In this document: positions 59,497-64,000 of the stretch, piece by piece
Layout of the letters: each line of letters opens with the position of its first letter
Numbering within the stretch: the stretch's first letter is position 1
NCBI RefSeq assembly: GCF_040096055.1
Contig: NZ_JBBMFK010000006.1
Coordinates: 62,001 to 126,000 of the forward strand
Direction: 5' to 3'
DNA length: 64,000 nucleotides
From: Pseudoflavonifractor intestinihominis
Lineage (GTDB): Bacteria > Bacillota > Clostridia > Oscillospirales > Oscillospiraceae
Made by a program: the position numbers and the translations under genes
Notes under the pieces: generated by a model
Database searches by the model: none
What the model saw: the letters and a program-made list of their open reading frames with translations, nothing else
What the model was told of the DNA's origin: nothing

Positions 59497-62400
59497 TCAG
59501 ATGTTCTGGCAGAAGCGGCTGAGGATGGCGGCCGCCTCGGCACGGGTGGCAGTACCGGCGGGGTCCAGCAGGTTGCCGTTCTTGCCGTTGATCAGGCCCT
59601 GGCCGTTGGCCCACTTGAGGGCGTCGGCAGCCCAGGCGCTGACAGAGGCGCTGTCGGCAAAGCCAGAGAGGTCGCCGCTGACAGTGACGTCAAGGCCCTT
59701 GTACCGGGCATAGCCGTACAGGATGACGGCCAGCTGTTCCCGGGTGATGACATCGTCAGGCCCGAAGAGGCCGGTGTCATAGCCCTTCACAATGCCGTTG
59801 GCGGAGGCCCAGGCCACAGCCTCGGAGTAATACTGTCCGGTGGGCACGTCTCCGAAGGGGGCCGCGCCGCTGACAGCGGGGGAGCCCTCCAGCCGGTAGA
59901 GGATGGTGACGATCATGCCGCGGGTGGTGAACATGTCGGGGCTGAAGGTGGTAGCGGAGGTACCGGTCATCAGGCCGGTGCTGCAGACATAGCGGATGTC
60001 GGGGTAGTACCACTCGCCCTCCTTCACGTCGGTGAAGGGGTTGACCCAGGTGAGGGCGGGGTCGTAGCCGATGACATACTTGGAGAAGTGGCCGGTGACA
60101 AAGGTGACGGTCTTGTCCACAGCGTGGTAGGTGGTCTCACAGGGGGTGGGAGCGCCGTCCTCAGCCATGTAGTAGACCACGATGCACTCCGGCTTCTGGC
60201 CGTCCTCAGCGGCGTAGGGGAGGGTGACGGAGGCCAGGCCGCCGCCCAGGTCGCTGATGGTGACAGAGCCGCTGGTCAGGGTGATCTCGTATACGGGCAT
60301 GCCGTTGGCGGCCGCCTTCTGGGCGTCGGTCAGGTCGTCCTCAGACAGAAGGGAGATGGTGAGGGTGACGGACCGGCCCTCCACGGCGGAGGCGGCAGCC
60401 AGCGCGGCGGAGTCCAGCGTGATGGTGCCCAGACCGGATACGACCCGCAGGGAGGCGTCCGCGTTGGCGCTGAGGGTCTTGAGACCGTCGGTGGGGAGGG
60501 TGATCTCCACGGTGCCGGCCTGACCCTTGACCACGAACTCCACCACGGGGGCAGAGCCGTTGGACTGGGCGGCGGACAGAGCGCTGTTTACCGCCCGGTT
60601 CATGGTAAAGGTGGTGACACTGACGGCGGCAGTGCCGGCGGAGACAGCGGGCCAGAGCTGGGTGGTGACCGTGGTGGTGCCGTCGCTGGTGACCGGGCTG
60701 CCGAGCATGGGGATGGTGGACTGGGAGTCGCCGTCGTAGGACCAGCCTGCGTACAGGGTGATGGGGGCGGTCACAGGGGTATCGAAGTCGTAGCGGTTTT
60801 CACAGGCGGCCTCGGTGTACCAGCCGGTGAAGATGTAATCGGTACGGGTGGGGGCGGTGGGCTCGGCGGCCTTCTCGCCCTCCTTCACGGTCTGAGCGGC
60901 CACGTCGCTGCCGCCCTGGGAATCAAAGGTGACCACAAAGGTGTTGCCGGAGGGGACCATGGCGGCATCCAGGGCCTCGATGGCCTCCACCACGGACTTC
61001 CAGGTGGCAAGAGGCTCGCTGGCGGCCTCCGCCAGGGCGATGGCGGCGGTCAGCTCGGCGCTGGGCTGCTCCACGGCCTTGGCCTCGGCCAGCTTGGCCG
61101 CCAGCTGGGTGACGATGGCGGCGTCCATGTGGCCCTCGTTGGTGGTGCGCTTGGGGATGATCTTGCCGTAAGCGTCGGACAGAGCCTTCAGAGCGGCGTC
61201 CACCGCGGCCTGCTGGGCGGTCTCGTCCTTCAGGAGCGTCTCAGCGTCGCTGCGGGCCTTCAGGAAGGCTGCCACCTCGTTGCCGTCCACCACATCGTTC
61301 TGGGGGATGGCGGCGCAGAGGGTGTACAGCTCCTGGAGCTTGCTCTTGTCCACCAGGCTGTTCAGGGCGGCCTTGGCGTCCCGCAGGGCCTGGATCATGG
61401 CATCCACCTGGGGAACGGTGACCTGCTCGGTCTCCTTGAGGGCCTTGGCCTCGGCGATCTTGCTCTGGAAGGCGGTCCACTGCTCATCCTGCTGGTAGTA
61501 GTCGGAGGAGACGGCCTCCATCTCAGTGATGACGGCCTGGAGTCGGTCCAGATCCTCCGCCTTGGCGTAGGCCACCAGGGCGTCCTTGGCGGACTGGAGG
61601 GCGTCCTGAGCCTGCTGGAGCTGCTCCTGAGTGGGCGCGTCGGCATCCAGGACAGCCTTGGCGGCGGTCATCTTCTCGGCGAAGACGGCCCAGGTCTCGG
61701 GGGTGTAGTCCGCCTGGACCAGCGCCTCGCACTGGGTGTACAGGGCCTGGAGAGAGTCCTTGGAGGCCTCGGAGATCTCGTCCACAAAGAAGTTGTCGAT
61801 GGCGTACTCAGAGATGCTGCCCGACTTGGTGATGTCCACATAGTAGTCGTCGTAGTCGCCGGTGGTGAAGGTCAGGGTGACGGGGGCGTTCTCACCCCAG
61901 TTGCCCACGGCGGAGCACACGAGGGAGCCCACCACGGCGTTGGCGGTGTCCTGGGCGGCGGCGGCCTTGTCCGACTTCACAGCCAGGGTGAAGACCTGTC
62001 CGGCGCTGCCGGCGATGTACTCCAGGCCGATGGTGTACTTGGTGTTGGGCTGGAGGCGCAGGGTGTGGGGCAGGGTGCGGAAGTAGTCGCCCGCTCTGGT
62101 CTTCAGGGAGAATCTTCCGTCAATGGTGTCGAAGGTGTAGGGCGCGTTGGTCTCGGAGAGGTGGCTGGTGTCCGACTCGGTGGACACGAAGGGGCCGTAG
62201 CCCTCGGTCACGTTCTCAAAGTCCTCGTAGAAGTAGTGGGAGCCGTAGTCGCTGGGGGTGTGCTCCACGATGCGGACGTCGTCAAAGTGGACGTAGGAAT
62301 TCTCGCCGGTGCCGTTGGTGCCGGTGAGGGCCAGGGTGACGGTGCCGCTCTCGGGGGCGGTGAACTCCACCCACATCCGCTGGAGGTAGCGCTTGTACTT

Positions 62401-64000
62401 ATCGGTGTGGTGGATGCCGTAGACCACGTTGCTCTCGGTCATGTAGTTGGTGGCCAGCTGAGTGTCGCCGTCGCTGACGGTGATGGAGGCGGTCTTGCCG
62501 CTGACCTCGGCCCACACGGAGGCCTGATAGGTCTTGCCGGGGGTCAGGCCGGTGATGGTCTGGGTGGCGGAGCCGTCCTGGCTGCCGTTCATGACCAGGT
62601 AGGTGTTCTCGTGGTCGTTGTCCCAGAACTGGGCGTTTTCCACCGTCCAGCCATAGCCGGGGGTAAAGCTGTCAAAGTCGGCGTCCTTCACCAGGCCGCC
62701 CTCGCCCCAGTTGTAGCTGGTCAGGCTGCCGGTCACATCCACATCGGCGTCGCCCTTGTAGATGACGTAGGGAGTCTTGGCGTCGGCATTGATCTTGACC
62801 TGATTGCCGTTGATGACCTCCACGGTCTTCATGTCGGTGCGGCCCTTGTCGGAGAGCTTGAACACCTTCACGCTGGTCTGGCCGGCGAAGGTGGCGGGCA
62901 GGGTCCAGGTGCTCTCGCCGCCGGAGGGGTTCCAGTGGTAGATTTTCTCCACACCCTCCACGGTGAAGGGGATGAAGATATTGTTGCCTCTGGCCACCTC
63001 GTTGCCGTCCAGGGTGATGACGTTGGTGCCGTTCTCCATCTTGGTGACCACGTTCAGCTTCTCACCCAGCACCACCTCGTTGGTGTTCTCCCACTGCATG
63101 ATGGGGTACTGCACCAGGAAGCGGTTGGGCAGGACGCTGGTGAAGAAGTGCTCCAGGGAGCCGTTGTAGTCGGAGGCGCCCTGCCAGCCGTTGATGCCGG
63201 AGACACGGTTGGTACCCCGGAAGAGGCTGCTGCTGCCGAAGATGTCCTGATACTGGTTGTTGACGAACCGGATCAGGTTGCCGGCCAGGCTGTCCTGGGT
63301 CACGTGGGCGCCCACGTGGTGGGCCCACACGCTGTGCTGGTCCACGGCGCTGGGGTACTCGGTGGCCATGGCCATGCCCATGGAGTTGATCTTGCTCACC
63401 AGGGTGTACATGGGCCAGCGGGTCTTGTGGTACACGTCCACATAGATGAGGTCCAGCATGCCCTCGGTGTCCTCGTTCAGCTGGTCCAGACGGGCGGTCA
63501 TGCCCTCATCGGACTTGTCCAGGGAGTCGTTCTCGTGGTTGATGAGCCGGGCCACATCGTACCAGGGCCAGCCGCCCAGGGAGGTGGCCAGACGGCCGTA
63601 GGTGGAGCTCTCGGGGTAGGTCTCGGTCTCGTTGATGTGGATACCGATGTTGGTGTTGTAGTCCTCAGACACGGACAGCAGGGTCTTGAAGTCGGTCAGA
63701 CCGCCGGCCGCCTGGTTGTAGTTGGCGAAGTCGTTGTTGTTGGAGTCGTGTCCCTGGCCGTTGTAGCCCTTGATGATGACGGTCTGGGGGAAGTTGTCCA
63801 GACCCAGGGACATCTTCTTGATGTTGTCCAGGATGCGGAGGAAGGGGTACTGGGCGGCGCTGCCCACGTCCATGGCGATGGTGTTGTAGCTGCCCATGAC
63901 CACCTCGTAGCCGTAGGCGTCGGAGGTCTGGCCGTCCTTCTGGCAGTCGTCGCGGCGGGCGATGGCGCCGTCCTGGTAGTCCACCTTGTTGTCCTGGTTG
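59497..64000 (-). CDS. SLH-anchored endo-alpha-N-acetylgalactosaminidase (GH101-like), N-terminus beyond window
   Basis: The frame is open through base 64000, so the N-terminus is missing; about 1500 residues are visible. The first ~270 match a GH101 catalytic barrel: TVIIKGYNGQGHDSNN, DFKTLLSVSEDYNTNIGIHI, NETETYPESS, LIYVDVYHKTRWP (candidate nucleophile Asp) and MAMATEYPS (candidate acid/base Glu). A beta-sandwich and two galactose-binding-like modules follow, then helical FIVAR-type repeats (about 760-1020), an InlB-type repeat (VTFDSQGGSDVAAQ) and three SLH repeats at the end. GH101 enzymes release galacto-N-biose (core-1 disaccharide) from mucin. The convergent galactose uptake genes fit that role. 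Confidence 0.88.
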   Translation of the reverse strand, partial: NQDNKVDYQDGAIARRDDCQKDGQTSDAYGYEVVMGSYNTIAMDVGSAAQYPFLRILDNIKKMSLGLDNFPQTVIIKGYNGQGHDSNNNDFANYNQAAGGLTDFKTLLSVSEDYNTNIGIHINETETYPESSTYGRLATSLGGWPWYDVARLINHENDSLDKSDEGMTARLDQLNEDTEGMLDLIYVDVYHKTRWPMYTLVSKINSMGMAMATEYPSAVDQHSVWAHHVGAHVTQDSLAGNLIRFVNNQYQDIFGSSSLFRGTNRVSGINGWQGASDYNGSLEHFFTSVLPNRFLVQYPIMQWENTNEVVLGEKLNVVTKMENGTNVITLDGNEVARGNNIFIPFTVEGVEKIYHWNPSGGESTWTLPATFAGQTSVKVFKLSDKGRTDMKTVEVINGNQVKINADAKTPYVIYKGDADVDVTGSLTSYNWGEGGLVKDADFDSFTPGYGWTVENAQFWDNDHENTYLVMNGSQDGSATQTITGLTPGKTYQASVWAEVSGKTASITVSDGDTQLATNYMTESNVVYGIHHTDKYKRYLQRMWVEFTAPESGTVTLALTGTNGTGENSYVHFDDVRIVEHTPSDYGSHYFYEDFENVTEGYGPFVSTESDTSHLSETNAPYTFDTIDGRFSLKTRAGDYFRTLPHTLRLQPNTKYTIGLEYIAGSAGQVFTLAVKSDKAAAAQDTANAVVGSLVCSAVGNWGENAPVTLTFTTGDYDDYYVDITKSGSISEYAIDNFFVDEISEASKDSLQALYTQCEALVQADYTPETWAVFAEKMTAAKAVLDADAPTQEQLQQAQDALQSAKDALVAYAKAEDLDRLQAVITEMEAVSSDYYQQDEQWTAFQSKIAEAKALKETEQVTVPQVDAMIQALRDAKAALNSLVDKSKLQELYTLCAAIPQNDVVDGNEVAAFLKARSDAETLLKDETAQQAAVDAALKALSDAYGKIIPKRTTNEGHMDAAIVTQLAAKLAEAKAVEQPSAELTAAIALAEAASEPLATWKSVVEAIEALDAAMVPSGNTFVVTFDSQGGSDVAAQTVKEGEKAAEPTAPTRTDYIFTGWYTEAACENRYDFDTPVTAPITLYAGWSYDGDSQSTIPMLGSPVTSDGTTTVTTQLWPAVSAGTAAVSVTTFTMNRAVNSALSAAQSNGSAPVVEFVVKGQAGTVEITLPTDGLKTLSANADASLRVVSGLGTITLDSAALAAASAVEGRSVTLTISLLSEDDLTDAQKAAANGMPVYEITLTSGSVTISDLGGGLASVTLPYAAEDGQKPECIVVYYMAEDGAPTPCETTYHAVDKTVTFVTGHFSKYVIGYDPALTWVNPFTDVKEGEWYYPDIRYVCSTGLMTGTSATTFSPDMFTTRGMIVTILYRLEGSPAVSGAAPFGDVPTGQYYSEAVAWASANGIVKGYDTGLFGPDDVITREQLAVILYGYARYKGLDVTVSGDLSGFADSASVSAWAADALKWANGQGLINGKNGNLLDPAGTATRAEAAAILSRFCQNI

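Overview
The window is 64 kb of mostly GC-rich chromosome from a low-branching Bacillota, most likely a gut Clostridia of the Oscillospiraceae kind (Flavonifractor/Lawsonibacter-like). This placement is inferred from several things: S-layer-homology (SLH) anchored giant secreted proteins, AGGAGG ribosome binding sites, YesM/YesN-type sugar two-component systems, a GH101-like mucin glycosidase next to a galactose (Mgl) transporter, and MobV/tyrosine-recombinase mobile DNA of the Firmicutes type. No rRNA, tRNA or CRISPR array was seen.

Layout. 1-2258: 3' part of carB. 2489-5044: an AT-richer rhomboid-like gene, then a MarR regulator divergent from an MFS exporter across a 34-bp perfect palindrome. 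5124-13366: a YibE/F membrane protein and a 2294-residue SLH-anchored protein with a PHP/CehA-type metallohydrolase domain. 14054-20092: a BlaI repressor, an M56 (BlaR1-like) protease that stops just after its catalytic half, and two large proteins that each begin with the tail segment and membrane helix normally fused to that protease. This looks like a split BlaR1-type signalling cassette.

20073-33172: accretion of mobile DNA at the 3' end of guaA. A decayed element (XRE-gene remnant, small gene, hairpin, att-like repeat) is followed by an intact ~12-kb integrative mobilizable element. The intact element has a tyrosine integrase, Xis, XRE regulator with divergent promoters, MobV relaxase with a recognisable oriT, a RepA-like ATPase and an RHH protein. 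Its defence load is two C5 cytosine methyltransferases, Vsr, a DUF4928 nuclease candidate, and a DUF262 protein paired with an RxxxxH HEPN protein.

33161-41732: guaA, then divergently a two-gene cluster. One gene encodes a 1742-residue protein (cold-shock-like domains, TPRs, STAND-like ATPase, winged helix). The other encodes a 510-residue STAND-like ATPase ending in a HEPN-like RNxxxH motif. This pair is the best candidate here for an undescribed conflict or stress system. 41796-48724: a MacB-like ABC exporter with a repeat-rich secreted partner, and an OmpR/EnvZ-type two-component system. The exporter and regulator promoters share a direct-repeat motif. 48984-49721: a YwaF-like membrane protein.

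49899-59437: a galactose uptake and sensing locus. mglBAC is followed by an AraC-type response regulator, a YesM-type kinase and two further sugar-binding proteins, all on one strand. 59497-64000: the 3' part of an SLH-anchored GH101-like endo-alpha-N-acetylgalactosaminidase facing the sugar locus. Together these suggest surface cleavage of mucin core-1 O-glycans, with uptake and sensing of the released galactosides.
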